Shown piece after piece: positions 16,485 to 23,856 of a stretch of DNA of 49,182 nt (within the stretch, counting starts at the first letter, position 1; every line of letters starts with the position of its first letter). The position numbers were made by a program, and so were the translations under genes. Location: contig VGRU01000003.1 of NCBI GenBank assembly GCA_016875255.1, forward strand, positions 1-49,182, in the 5' to 3' direction. The notes beneath the pieces were generated by a model. The model had not been told where the DNA came from and did no database searches. It was given only the letters and a program-made list of their open reading frames with translations. Source of the stretch: Deltaproteobacteria bacterium (GTDB lineage: Bacteria; Desulfobacterota; BSN033; UBA1163).

Positions 16485-16955
16485 CTATGATTCCAGAAGG
16501 AATATTTCAAGTGGGTCTTTCACTTGTTCCGAAAAGTCGTTTACGGCTTTTTTATACAGGTCATTAAAATTATCAATCCGCTCCTTTTTTCTTCTCTCCG
16601 TCACACTTCCCAGAAGGATAAAGGACCGGCTGAGTCCGTCTTTCCAATAAACCTTGAATTTAAGTTCTTTCTTTTCTGCAAACCCTGGTCCCGCCTCCAA
16701 TGTTTGAAATAAAGGGGGCCCCAAAAACTTTCCGTTATCTTTTTGTAAGATTTCTTCTAACTGCTGCAATCTTTCCACCTGACAGCTTTCTCCCAATATT
16801 TCAGAGGCGCAAAAAGGAAAACTGTGATAGCGAAAGTAGTAACGACACGGGTTGCTGATCCTTACACAATTTTGGATTTTTTGATTTGTTACTATCTTTA
16901 AGAGGTCACTTAAGCCCATCCGACACAATTCTCTTCTTGTTTTAAAGAAATCCAT
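16485..16955 (-). CDS. Hypothetical cysteine-containing protein
   Basis: 156 residues, start MDFFKTRRELCRMGLSDLL with a GAGG nine bases upstream. Five cysteines lie in the first half (RELCRM, NCVRI, NPCRYYF, FPFCAS, ESCQVER), followed by a beta-rich part KKELKFKVYWKDGLSRSFILLGSVTERRK that looks like a small PilZ- or barrel-like fold, and a helical end. The spaced cysteines could bind a metal or an iron-sulfur cluster. Family not recognised. It lies 60 bases upstream of nothing on its own strand except rpoH's 3' end, so it is probably a separate unit. Confidence 0.6.
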   Translation of the reverse strand: MDFFKTRRELCRMGLSDLLKIVTNQKIQNCVRISNPCRYYFRYHSFPFCASEILGESCQVERLQQLEEILQKDNGKFLGPPLFQTLEAGPGFAEKKELKFKVYWKDGLSRSFILLGSVTERRKKERIDNFNDLYKKAVNDFSEQVKDPLEIFLLES

Positions 16956-17015
16956 TTAATTAAACCTCAGTTGCTGTATTGGAAAAGTTTCCCCATTGGA
17001 TCCTAAGGTTTACTT

Positions 17016-17882
17016 TCATAAATCTAAATGCTCACTCAAACTGATATGTTTCTTCAGTTTTTGCAGGGCTTCGCCTTCGATCTGCCTCACCCTCTCCCGT
17101 GAGAGCTGAAGGTGATTCCCGATCTGCTTTAACGTTAATGGGGAATCAGCCATCACCCGATGGGTAATGATATATTTCTCTTTCTCATTTAAATTCTTGA
17201 TCGCATCACGGATAAATTGCTCATGCTTCTCCCTTTCTTCCTTAAGACTCAATCTTTCCTCTTGATTAAGACCATTCTCCTGTAATAGATCGAAGTGCGT
17301 AATGTCGTCATCTTCACTGAGGGGTGTATTTAAGGAGAGATCTCTTGAAGACATCCTTTGTTCCATCTCGATGATATCTTTCTCCTGAACATTCAGATCG
17401 CGAGCCAGAGCACCATAGGCCATTTTATCCTTTTCGGCTGACTCAAGAGCTTTTCTAACCGTCCCAATCTTATAAAATACTTTTTTCTTCGCTTGGGTTG
17501 TCCCAATTTTTACGAGACTCCAGTTCTGTATGATAAAGTTTTGAATATAGGCTCTGATCCACCAAACCGCATAGGAGATGAACCGATATCCTTTATAAGG
17601 ATTGAACTTCTTGAGAGCCATCATCAATCCAACATTGCCTTCTTGAATCAGGTCGGCAAGTTTAAGCCCGTAGGCTCTATATTCCAGCGCTACTTTCACA
17701 ACAAACCTTAAATTCGAGGTGATCAGCTTGTGAGCCGCCTCTATGTCATGGTCCTTCCGATACTTGACAGCCAATTGAAATTCCTCTTCTGCCGTAAGAA
17801 TAGGAATGTGTCTTATCTTTATGAGATAGGAGTTTAGGGAATCTTGAATAACGGGTAAATCTTCCATCAATTCATTTTTCAA
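17016..17882 (-). CDS. rpoH: RNA polymerase sigma-32-type factor (heat-shock sigma)
   Basis: 288 residues. Region 1.2/2: DSLNSYLIKIRHIPILTAEEEFQLA, LRFVVKVALEYRAYGLKLADLIQEGNVGLMMALKKF and YRFISYAVWWIRAYIQNFIIQNW; RpoH-like linker KIGTTQAKKKVFYK; region 4 helix-turn-helix LTLKQIGNHLQLSRERVRQIEGEAL. No region 1.1, so it is not RpoD. The TTG at 17882 overlaps the upstream peptidase gene by 11 bases; ATG 17867 is the alternative. Coupling to the M24 peptidase suggests a stress/proteostasis unit. RpoH directs heat-shock gene transcription. Confidence 0.87.
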   Translation of the reverse strand: MKNELMEDLPVIQDSLNSYLIKIRHIPILTAEEEFQLAVKYRKDHDIEAAHKLITSNLRFVVKVALEYRAYGLKLADLIQEGNVGLMMALKKFNPYKGYRFISYAVWWIRAYIQNFIIQNWSLVKIGTTQAKKKVFYKIGTVRKALESAEKDKMAYGALARDLNVQEKDIIEMEQRMSSRDLSLNTPLSEDDDITHFDLLQENGLNQEERLSLKEEREKHEQFIRDAIKNLNEKEKYIITHRVMADSPLTLKQIGNHLQLSRERVRQIEGEALQKLKKHISLSEHLDL

Positions 17883-18993
17883 GTCTTCGGGGAAAAGTCG
17901 TCAGGATGATTGGGCCATCCGACCCGACCACCACGGTGTCTTCAACCCGAACTCCCCAGGGGCCCGTATATATTCCGCAATTGCCCACTGCGATGACGAC
18001 GTTTGCCTCCAATGGAGGCGGTTCTTTCTCCCCGTGGAAAAAGGCGTGGCCTGGCGGCAGAGGGGATTCTTCGAATTCAATGCCTACGCCATGAATCGGG
18101 GGCCCAAAGAGATGGTTGCCATGACCTCCTTCTTTGATCACTCCATGAAGGGTCTGCTCAAGTTCGACCATTCCAATCCCTGCCTTCACCTTTTTTATGG
18201 TCGTTTGTTGGGCTTTCAGATAGAGATCATACGCAACCCTTTGTTCGTCGGTGGGTTTCCCCACGCAAATCGTCCGACAGATATCGGCGCTGTAACCATT
18301 GACAATGGGGTGAATGTCGATCATGACGAGGTCATTTTTTTTCAGTTTTCTATTGGTAGGAAGTCCATGAGCGATATTGGTACGGGGCCCGGAAGAGACA
18401 TAGGTGCGCCAGAACTCCTCAGCGCCAGCCTGCCTCATGGCATATTCCGCTTCAGCCGCCACCTGGCTTTCCGTCATGCCCGGTTTTATCGCCTTGATGG
18501 CTGCCCCCATTCCTTGCTGAGCCACTTTTGCGGCTTTTCGGATACATTGGACTTCTCCATCCTCCTTTACGATCCGGAGTTGAGAGAGGATATGGGTACA
18601 ATCCTTTACGGCAATGTTCGCTGGCTTGGCATGGGGATGCGTGAGCATTCCCATCATCGACTGGGTCAGGTAAGTATATTCGAGCCCAACGACACCCTCC
18701 TTTATCCCAAAATGTTCAAAGTTATGGGCGATGGAGTGGATCATGCCAATTTCATCGTCAAAACCGACGACATGTTCACAATGGGAGAGTTTCATCACAT
18801 CTTCCACATCGGTCTGGGGAACACCCAATGCCACCTTTCCTTCCTGGGTCACCATGGCATAAGCGCAAAGACGCCCATCCCCCGTAAGATAAAACATGTT
18901 CGAGGGTTTGGTGAGCAAGAGAGCATTCAAGCCTGCCTCTCTCATGAGATCAATGCACCTCTTCATTCGCTCCTGATAACGGGTGATCGCCAT
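17872..18993 (-). CDS. M24-family metallopeptidase (Xaa-Pro dipeptidase/aminopeptidase P-like)
   Basis: 373 residues from the ATG selected by AAAGGAG eight bases upstream. An N-terminal creatinase-like domain (MKRCIDLMREAGLNALLLTKPSNMFYLTG) is followed by the pita-bread catalytic domain. Metal ligands are visible: Asp in MIDIHPIVNG, Asp in YSADICRT, His in GPPIHGVG, Glu in EFEESPLP and Glu in RVEDTVVV. It probably hydrolyses X-Pro peptides in the cytoplasm; creatinase-type activity cannot be excluded. Its 3' end overlaps the sigma-factor gene. Confidence 0.87.
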   Translation of the reverse strand: MAITRYQERMKRCIDLMREAGLNALLLTKPSNMFYLTGDGRLCAYAMVTQEGKVALGVPQTDVEDVMKLSHCEHVVGFDDEIGMIHSIAHNFEHFGIKEGVVGLEYTYLTQSMMGMLTHPHAKPANIAVKDCTHILSQLRIVKEDGEVQCIRKAAKVAQQGMGAAIKAIKPGMTESQVAAEAEYAMRQAGAEEFWRTYVSSGPRTNIAHGLPTNRKLKKNDLVMIDIHPIVNGYSADICRTICVGKPTDEQRVAYDLYLKAQQTTIKKVKAGIGMVELEQTLHGVIKEGGHGNHLFGPPIHGVGIEFEESPLPPGHAFFHGEKEPPPLEANVVIAVGNCGIYTGPWGVRVEDTVVVGSDGPIILTTFPRRLEK

Positions 18994-18997
18994 TTCA

Positions 18998-19093
18998 TTA
19001 TCTCCTTTCTTTTGCTGAGCATTCAGCAAGTATCACTTCTTTGATCTCTTCAATTCCCCCAGCTTTCTGGCTCATGGCAGCCCCCTTCTTCAT
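18998..19093 (-). CDS. Tiny coupled open frame between the CxxCH protein and the M24 peptidase
   Basis: A 31-residue frame, MKKGAAMSQKAGGIEEIKEV... ending SAKERR, starts with ATG overlapping the TGA of the upstream gene and ends inside the peptidase ribosome-binding region. The tight ATGA junction suggests translation through this stretch, perhaps to couple the peptidase to its upstream gene. No homology can be judged. Confidence 0.3.
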   Translation of the reverse strand: MKKGAAMSQKAGGIEEIKEVILAECSAKERR

Positions 19094-19476
19094 TTACGAG
19101 AACTGTTAAAAACAGAATCCCTTTCTCTTGGGATTGGATGACAGATCGTACAGGTGACTTTCGGATCGGTTATGACTCCTTCTGGAGTGCCTCCCTGGAT
19201 TCTGCCGAAACTCCGGTCCCCTGTTGCAAAAAATTTCTTCGCATCTTTCTCCATCACACCCGTAGCCCTGCGGGATTCTTCAACCATCGTGCGCTGTTCG
19301 GTTCCCAGAAGGTCAAAGAAAACCACAGACCCATCCGGATATCCCTTCTGTTGGAATCCCATGGACCTGACATGGCCCTCTAGATAACCGGTCAGAGCTG
19401 GTTCTTCCGGGCCTAAAGAAATGGAAAGCATGAACAGAATTAGGAATGAGATTGAAAGAGTAAGCTGTTCTCTCAT
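19090..19476 (-). CDS. Exported protein with a single haem-c motif (CxxCH)
   Basis: 128 residues. The first 21 residues, MREQLTLSISFLILFMLSISL, form a signal peptide or anchor. The body contains DGSVVFFDLLGTEQRTMVEESRRATGVMEKDAKKFF and, at residues 109-113, CTICH followed by P, a mono-haem c attachment site near the C-terminus. A DUF3365/Tll0287-like haem sensor fold is possible but not secure. It is first in an apparent unit with the M24 peptidase and rpoH. A REPIN-like element lies directly upstream and may have displaced its native promoter. Confidence 0.65.
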   Translation of the reverse strand: MREQLTLSISFLILFMLSISLGPEEPALTGYLEGHVRSMGFQQKGYPDGSVVFFDLLGTEQRTMVEESRRATGVMEKDAKKFFATGDRSFGRIQGGTPEGVITDPKVTCTICHPIPRERDSVFNSSRK

Positions 19477-19491
19477 ATCAATGCCTCACTA

Positions 19492-19584
19492 AAAATAGGG
19501 ACACATACCAATTTTGAGTTGAAATATTTATATTGCACCGGGTGTGTCATAAGGATCAGGGAAAATGGTATGTGTCCCTATTTT
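19492..19584. repeat. REPIN-like palindromic element, GGGACACATACC family, copy 2
   Basis: AAAATAGGGACACATACCA (19492-19510) and TGGTATGTGTCCCTATTTT (19566-19584) are perfect 19-bp inverted repeats 55 bp apart. The arms match copy 1 downstream of fumC and the repeats around the RAYT gene. The inner sequence is unrelated to copy 1. No gene is found in the rest of the spacer up to 19722, only a short Cys-containing frame that ends at the element. Confidence 0.88.
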
Positions 19585-19722
19585 ACGATCACCTAACGGC
19601 CGACATCAATACCGTACCACAATCCGGGCAACAGGGATGGTTGATGACCATGAGTATGCTGACGATGAGTTGATGGCTGCATCTCCTATTTCTCCTTAAT
19701 GTTATTTGAACTCCATCTTCGC

Positions 19723-20439
19723 TCAATATCCGCCATACAGCGGCCCGGTTAAAAACCTTCGTTTCCAGTCATCGTACCCAATGACGTAATTGTAGCCGCA
19801 GGCCGTGGAGAGCTCCCGTCCCTCGAGGACCTTACGGAGGCGACGGCCTCCGTCGACCGTTTCTCCCGCAGGGCCGAAAGGGTTATATTTCATGCCGTCG
19901 CCATCGAGGAAGACATAGTCACAGATGAAGAGAATGTCCTCGAAAATGTAAAAGGTGAAGCCAGGGGTGTGGCCATCGATATGGAAGGCCTCGATGCCGT
20001 GATGGACAAAGTTCTTATCGAAGACGGTATCGAACGTGAAGAGACGGCAGATCGGGTGGGCCGAGTCGTCGCGGTGAATCTTCACCTCGGCGGCGAAGAG
20101 CTTCCTGTAGAGATTAGAAGCGCCAAGGAAGTGGTGGTGAGTAAATAAAATCGTTTTCCCCCGTTCCAGGGAAGAGTCAAAAGAGGAAGGGCAATCAATC
20201 CAACAGAAACCGTTGGGGGTCTCAATTCGATAGGCCGCATGTTCAAAGCCAAGAGGCGGATGGGAATTCAGTCTTGTCACTTTTTCGTTCACCGGTGTGG
20301 CCACCACCCTGTAACGGGCCGAGCACTCTTCCGCGGTGATGAAATACTTCTTCGCCGCACCGCAAAAAGGGCAACGGTCGGGATGAACGCCGATCATGTT
20401 GAAGCCGCAGACCAAGCATACATACTGCTCACGTTTCAT
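19723..20439 (-). CDS. Rubredoxin-like zinc/iron ribbon fused to a metallo-beta-lactamase-fold domain
   Basis: 238 residues with AAAGGAAATCCGC before the ATG. The N-terminal YVCLVCGFNMIGVHPDRCPFCGA is a rubredoxin-like CxxC...CxxC ribbon as in rubrerythrins. The remainder follows an MBL-fold hydrolase (LFTHHHFLGASNLYRKL, EAFHIDGHTPGFTFY, FICDYVFLDGDG), but the usual HxHxDH motif is degenerate: THHHFLGA lacks the Asp-His. Related flavodiiron-type proteins bind a di-iron site, so this one may bind a single metal or be non-hydrolytic. It neighbours a ferritin-like protein, suggesting oxygen or iron handling. Confidence 0.75.
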   Translation of the reverse strand: MKREQYVCLVCGFNMIGVHPDRCPFCGAAKKYFITAEECSARYRVVATPVNEKVTRLNSHPPLGFEHAAYRIETPNGFCWIDCPSSFDSSLERGKTILFTHHHFLGASNLYRKLFAAEVKIHRDDSAHPICRLFTFDTVFDKNFVHHGIEAFHIDGHTPGFTFYIFEDILFICDYVFLDGDGMKYNPFGPAGETVDGGRRLRKVLEGRELSTACGYNYVIGYDDWKRRFLTGPLYGGY

Positions 20440-20522
20440 GCGGATTTCCTTTAACTCTCAGAAAAAAACCTTTCGTCGGATTGAACGGTTCTCTTATTTG
20501 CTCATACGCCTGCCTTAAGTTG

Positions 20523-20966
20523 TCATACCTCTTCAAGCATCGTCGTGAAGAGGTCATGATGTTCTTCCTCGTCTTCAAGGATTTCTTTGAAGATAAAGGC
20601 GGTGGTGACATCGGCCTCTTTTTGAGATTGCTCGATAATCTTTTTGTAAAGAATAATCGCCTCCTCCTCCGCTTTTACATCCAGATTGAGAAACTCACTG
20701 AGGCTTTCTCCCACCAGGATGGGAGCAGGTTTGGTGGTGGGGACTCCCTCGAGATACCAGAGCCTTTCGGCAATCTTTTCTGCATGTTTCATCTCTGTGA
20801 TGGCCGTCTGCTTGAACTGGTCTTGGATGGCGACCCCTTTCACCCCGACAACCTGAACATGTTGCCACATGTACTGGATGCTCACGGCGATCTCTCGGGC
20901 GATGGCATCGTTCAGCATCTCTCTCAGCTTGTCGCTCACATGGGTAGCTGGTTTGATATGAGCCAT
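20523..20966 (-). CDS. Bacterioferritin/ferritin-like di-iron protein
   Basis: 147 residues, AAGGAGG upstream of the ATG. A four-helix ferritin-like bundle is indicated by di-iron ligands: Glu in AREIAVSIQYMWQH, ExxH in TEMKHAEKIAERLWYLEG, Glu in KAEEEAIILYKKII and EDEEEHHDLFTTM. Length and spacing fit the bacterioferritin-like group. It may store iron or detoxify peroxide. It is transcribed toward the rubredoxin-MBL gene with 83 bases between them. Confidence 0.87.
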   Translation of the reverse strand: MAHIKPATHVSDKLREMLNDAIAREIAVSIQYMWQHVQVVGVKGVAIQDQFKQTAITEMKHAEKIAERLWYLEGVPTTKPAPILVGESLSEFLNLDVKAEEEAIILYKKIIEQSQKEADVTTAFIFKEILEDEEEHHDLFTTMLEEV

Positions 20967-21045
20967 AGGATTTACCTCCTTAAATTTACAAATTTAAAAT
21001 ACTCACCGAAGATATTTGAAATCCCCTCCGTCCTCACCCAGAGCT

Positions 21046-21621
21046 TTACGGAATCAATGCATAGACCTGTGCTTTTTTCGTCCACTCGCTATTCGGATAA
21101 TCTTGTTGTAACGCTTTGAACCCCAACTTTAATTCATTGGGATCGTGGCTTGCTTTATATTTTGCCACTCCGAGATAATATTGAGCCTCTGGAGAGGCAT
21201 CCGTATTGGGAAAACGATCCAAAATCTTTTGGAAACATTGCATGGACGGCTCGAAATAATCCTGATCGAACTCGACCTTACCCTTACCGAGCATGATCTG
21301 GGCAATGAAATCATCCGGAGGCAGATACCCTACGAATCGATGGTGCTCGCTCCCCTCCGGATCAAGAATGATGATGGTGGGGGTCCATTTGACCGCATAG
21401 CGCTTCACCATGGCTTTGTTCTTGTTGAAGTCAATTTGAATGGGAACGAAATCATTTCCCACAGCAGCACAGACATTCGGATCGGGGTAAGTAACAGCTG
21501 CCAGCTGTTGGCACCCGATTCAGAGATTGTTATAGAAGTCCATCAAAATTAATTTTCCCCCCTTTTTCGCCTTTGCCTTCGCTGGGCTGAGAGAGGTTTC
21601 CCACTGGATTTGTCTTTCCAT
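21046..21621 (-). CDS. Thioredoxin-like selenoprotein (U-x-x-C) with TPR tail, candidate
   Basis: From ATG 21621 (GGAGG seven bases upstream) the frame reads MERQIQWETS...KLILMDFYNNL, then TGA, then IGCQQLAAVTYPDPNVC and on to PTIIILDPEGSEHHRFVGYL. Read as selenocysteine, the TGA (21522-21520) gives U34-I-G-C37 exactly where thioredoxins have CxxC, after the DF.... strand. The two halves share a frame, total 191 residues. The C-terminal ~70 residues form TPR-like helices (FEPSMQCFQKILDRFPNT, AQYYLGVAKYKAS). A perfect 6-bp hairpin follows the TGA. It is probably a thiol-disulfide or peroxide-reducing protein. No signal peptide, so cytoplasmic. A stop-codon pseudogene is the alternative. Confidence 0.82.
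21493..21509 (-). promoter_or_regulatory. Candidate bacterial SECIS hairpin of the thioredoxin-like gene
   Basis: On the coding strand AACAGC-TGGCA-GCTGTT is a perfect 6-bp stem with a five-base loop that has G at its second position. The stem begins 10 bases after the UGA. Stem length, loop size and distance fit the general description of bacterial SECIS elements recognised by SelB. Confidence 0.65.
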
Positions 21622-21640
21622 AACCATTCCTCCTTTCACG

Positions 21641-22141
21641 CTAAATTTCATCCCATTCCGTAACGGTTTTTTCAGAGGGTAAAGGTATGATAAAAACTGG
21701 CTTTCGAGTCCGATGCAACACTGTTCTGGATACACTCCCAAGAAAGGCATGGGCTAAAAATCCTTTTCCATGAGTTCCCATGACGATCATATCGCACTGT
21801 TCTCTATCCGCTGCGGTCAAGATCTCTTCTGGAGGATAGCCCACCGGGACGAGGATTTTGGATACGAGTTCAACGCAGGGAGAGCCAATTCGAGCCTCTG
21901 CTTTGTTGCAAAACCCTTTAAGGCGTTTTTCCATCGATTCAACGACCATCTCGAGCTGCTTTTTCCTCAATGTGTCCAAGGAACTTCCATAAACCTCTGC
22001 ATTGGGCGGAACAGGCTCAATCGCATGTAAAATGACAATCTTTGTGTCATACTTCCGGGCCATATCAATCGCAAATAAGAACGCATAAGAAGAGTTTGAG
22101 CTGAGGTCGGTGGCATAAAGAATATTATTAATTTCTGGAAT
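21641..22141 (-). CDS. Universal stress protein, UspA family (non-ATG start likely)
   Basis: About 166 residues. NNILYATDLSSNSSYAFLFAIDMARKYDTKIVILHAIEP is a Usp N-terminus and MIVMGTHGKGFLAHAFLGSVSRTVLHRTRKPVFIIPL holds the ATP-site signature. No ATG or GTG is near the expected start; GGAGG is followed by ATA (22144) and ATT (22141), then CCAGAAATTAAT. A TTG at 22243 would add 34 residues of unconvincing, Trp-rich sequence. The start is therefore set at 22141 as the best estimate. It precedes the Sec-thioredoxin gene by 19 bases on the same strand. Confidence 0.8.
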   Translation of the reverse strand: MPEINNILYATDLSSNSSYAFLFAIDMARKYDTKIVILHAIEPVPPNAEVYGSSLDTLRKKQLEMVVESMEKRLKGFCNKAEARIGSPCVELVSKILVPVGYPPEEILTAADREQCDMIVMGTHGKGFLAHAFLGSVSRTVLHRTRKPVFIIPLPSEKTVTEWDEI

Positions 22142-22309
22142 TATTTGTCTTTTCCTCCATCTCGAATGATGTGAATTACTAATCCAAAAGTTTGCTGTAA
22201 ACTTTGGTTGCGGCCATTCTTTTTCCTTTCCCCATTGATCCAATTTACATTTTTAGCCACAGCGGACCATGCTTTCAAACAGAGCCGCCCGATCTCGTAG
22301 AGTCATGAT

Positions 22310-22501
22310 TTAAAATAAATCGGAAGTTTGTTTCTGCTCTTTCCATTCATAAAAGAGATTAAGATTTTCCTTCCACGTTAAGATCTGGCTCAATTCATCC
22401 AATGAATGAAGAACGACCACATTCTCTGCAACCCTCCTCAACTCATATTCTTTTCCCGTCAGCCTGCTCTTCAGAATTTCCCCAATCTTCGGAATATTCA
22501 T
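22310..22501 (-). CDS. Small hypothetical protein
   Basis: 63 residues from MNIPKIGEILKSRLTGKEYELRRVAENVVVLHSLDELSQILTWKENLNLFYE. AAAGGA lies about eight bases upstream of this ATG. The sequence has no membrane segment or cysteines and looks like a compact alpha/beta domain. Its first residues resemble those of the small protein at 15772-15987 (KVNIPKIGE), but the rest does not. Family not recognised. Confidence 0.6.
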   Translation of the reverse strand: MNIPKIGEILKSRLTGKEYELRRVAENVVVLHSLDELSQILTWKENLNLFYEWKEQKQTSDLF

Positions 22502-22576
22502 ATGAAATCCTTTTCTATTTTCAGTCAACTTGCCTTATCTTGGGGAAAGGAATTTGCTTATATGCCACCCCTCTTT

Positions 22577-23365
22577 TCAATGCTCATCCTGTAACGGCCA
22601 ACCAATCTGGATGGTCGTCCCCAATCCTACAAAGGACTCGACCCTAAAAGCCCCTCCTGACAGTTCAACTCGTTCTCTCATGCTCGTTAGGCCATACCCC
22701 TTCCTCATTCCATTTACGGGCAAGGTCATACCCGGATTAAATCCAATGCCGTCGTCAGTGATCGCCAGTTCTATTCTCCTCTCTATCCTTCTCAATGAAA
22801 GGCAGATCAGGTTTGCTCGACTATGCTTAGAAATATTATTAAAAGCCTCTTGCATCACCCGGAAAATTACTGTTTTGACGGAAAGGGGTACTTCATCCTC
22901 CTCTATCTCGATATTTTGTTTGATTTGAATGGTTGGATAGGTACAGGCAAATTCACGAGTAAACCAGTTGATAGTGGCCAGAATCCCCAGATCATCGAGC
23001 ATAGGGGGACGCAAATCCATTTGGACTCTTCGAGTCTCTTCAATGCACTCCTGAATCATGGGCAAAAGGGTATTCAGTAGTTTTTCTATTTCGATGGGAC
23101 CGTCTTTGTTTTGACTATGATTAATTTCTATCTTAAACTTAATAGCAGCCAGCATCTGACCTAATCCATCATGGATTTCCCGGGCGATTCGTTTTCTTTC
23201 GTCCTCCTGAGCAGTAAGAAGTTGAGAGGAGAGCATTCGAACCCTATATTGAAGGTTTGATGCTACATTTTCCCTTGCTGGAGGGAAGAGAATACTACGA
23301 TTCATAACAGGCATTTCAATTCGGCGATCCTCAGTACCCAAAGGACGTGAAAATTCTTGTTTCAT
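22577..23365 (-). CDS. Orphan NarX/DegS-type sensor histidine kinase, cytoplasmic
   Basis: About 262 residues. A HisKA_3 dimerisation domain carries the phospho-acceptor His in QEDERKRIAREIHDGLGQMLAAIKFKIE; the HATPase part has FRVMQEAFNNISKHSRAN (N box), ITDDGIGF (G1) and GYGLTSMRERVELSGG (G2). No transmembrane or sensor domain precedes it, so input must come from a partner. No NarL-type response regulator is adjacent; the nearest regulator is the NtrC type 1.1 kb upstream. ATG 23365 is favoured by GAGGGGG at normal spacing; GTG 23374 is possible. Confidence 0.87.
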   Translation of the reverse strand: MKQEFSRPLGTEDRRIEMPVMNRSILFPPARENVASNLQYRVRMLSSQLLTAQEDERKRIAREIHDGLGQMLAAIKFKIEINHSQNKDGPIEIEKLLNTLLPMIQECIEETRRVQMDLRPPMLDDLGILATINWFTREFACTYPTIQIKQNIEIEEDEVPLSVKTVIFRVMQEAFNNISKHSRANLICLSLRRIERRIELAITDDGIGFNPGMTLPVNGMRKGYGLTSMRERVELSGGAFRVESFVGLGTTIQIGWPLQDEH

Positions 23366-23449
23366 CGGCTTCACCCCCTCATTAGATTAAAAAAATTCTT
23401 TTCTTACCTCTCAATATTAATGTTTATCAAGAAATACCTTTCCTTCGGG

Positions 23450-23585
23450 AGCCTCCCATTAAAATGGAGTCCCACGGGTATGTCTGCGGTCCCTAACAGA
23501 CGTCCCATATGGGGCGGCATCCCGACCACATGTTGGCGCTCTCATCCACGGTCCAGGCCGTGGTCTCCTGTTTGCCGGGATAGAT
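23450..23585. ncRNA. Unassigned multi-hairpin intergenic element (candidate structured RNA)
   Basis: Five complementary segments are seen in 136 bases: CTCCCATT/AATGGAG (23453-23469), GTCTG/CAGAC (23482-23501), CCCATATGGG (23504-23513), and a closing stem ATCCCG/CGGGAT (23519-23524 with 23576-23581) that encloses CCACGG/CCGTGG (23546-23563). The GC content is higher than the flanking spacer. It lies between the small zinc-ribbon gene and the start of the kinase gene, both minus-strand, so it could be a kinase leader. It matches no riboswitch I recognise. Confidence 0.4.
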
Positions 23586-23610
23586 CAACTGGGAATGGTC
23601 CCACTGTCCT

Positions 23611-23787
23611 TCATTGTTTCAGCAAATGTTCATTGATATGGGTCAGTCTTTTGGGAATATTCCGATTTTCCAAAATGATTTGATCAAGAATTTCTCCACA
23701 ATAGATGCATCGCCAACCCCAAAACTGTTCATAGAGACCGTAAAACTTTTGGTAAAACATTTGGCTCAAGCAACGGGGGCATTTCAA
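23611..23787 (-). CDS. Small zinc-ribbon protein
   Basis: 58 residues: CPRCLSQMFYQKFYGLYEQFWGWRCIYCGEILDQII, a two-CxxC zinc ribbon with aromatic filling, then a basic tail. The start is decided by the ribosome binding site: AAGGAGG is eight bases before a TTG at 23787 giving MKCPRC, whereas the GTG at 23796 overlaps the site. Such short ribbons bind nucleic acid or protein; function unknown. It is upstream of the structured element. Confidence 0.7.
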   Translation of the reverse strand: MKCPRCLSQMFYQKFYGLYEQFWGWRCIYCGEILDQIILENRNIPKRLTHINEHLLKQ

Positions 23788-23856
23788 ATGAATCACCTCC
23801 TTGATTGATAAATATTTACCATTCTATTTCATGCCGTTTCATATCTTAACGTCGAC

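Noticed and set aside
18034..19044. 336-codon plus-strand frame opposite the M24 peptidase
   Set aside because: Long but antisense to a gene with all five metal ligands conserved; its composition (His/Phe-rich) mirrors the complementary strand.
9557..19584. Repeated GGGACACATACC words as a possible CRISPR array
   Set aside because: The copies are inverted pairs far apart, without regular spacers or cas genes; they are palindromic mobile elements.
19587..19722. Short minus-strand frame ending HPCCPDCGTVL
   Set aside because: Fewer than 35 residues with only one possible zinc knuckle and no secure start; probably a remnant cut by the neighbouring palindromic element.
23440..23610. Protein-like frames across the hairpin-rich spacer, one with an internal TAG that could be read as pyrrolysine
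   Set aside because: Both strands give plausible-looking but short words, each with stops; no start, ribosome binding site or family match. The base-pairing pattern explains the sequence better, and there is no sign of the pyl system in the window.
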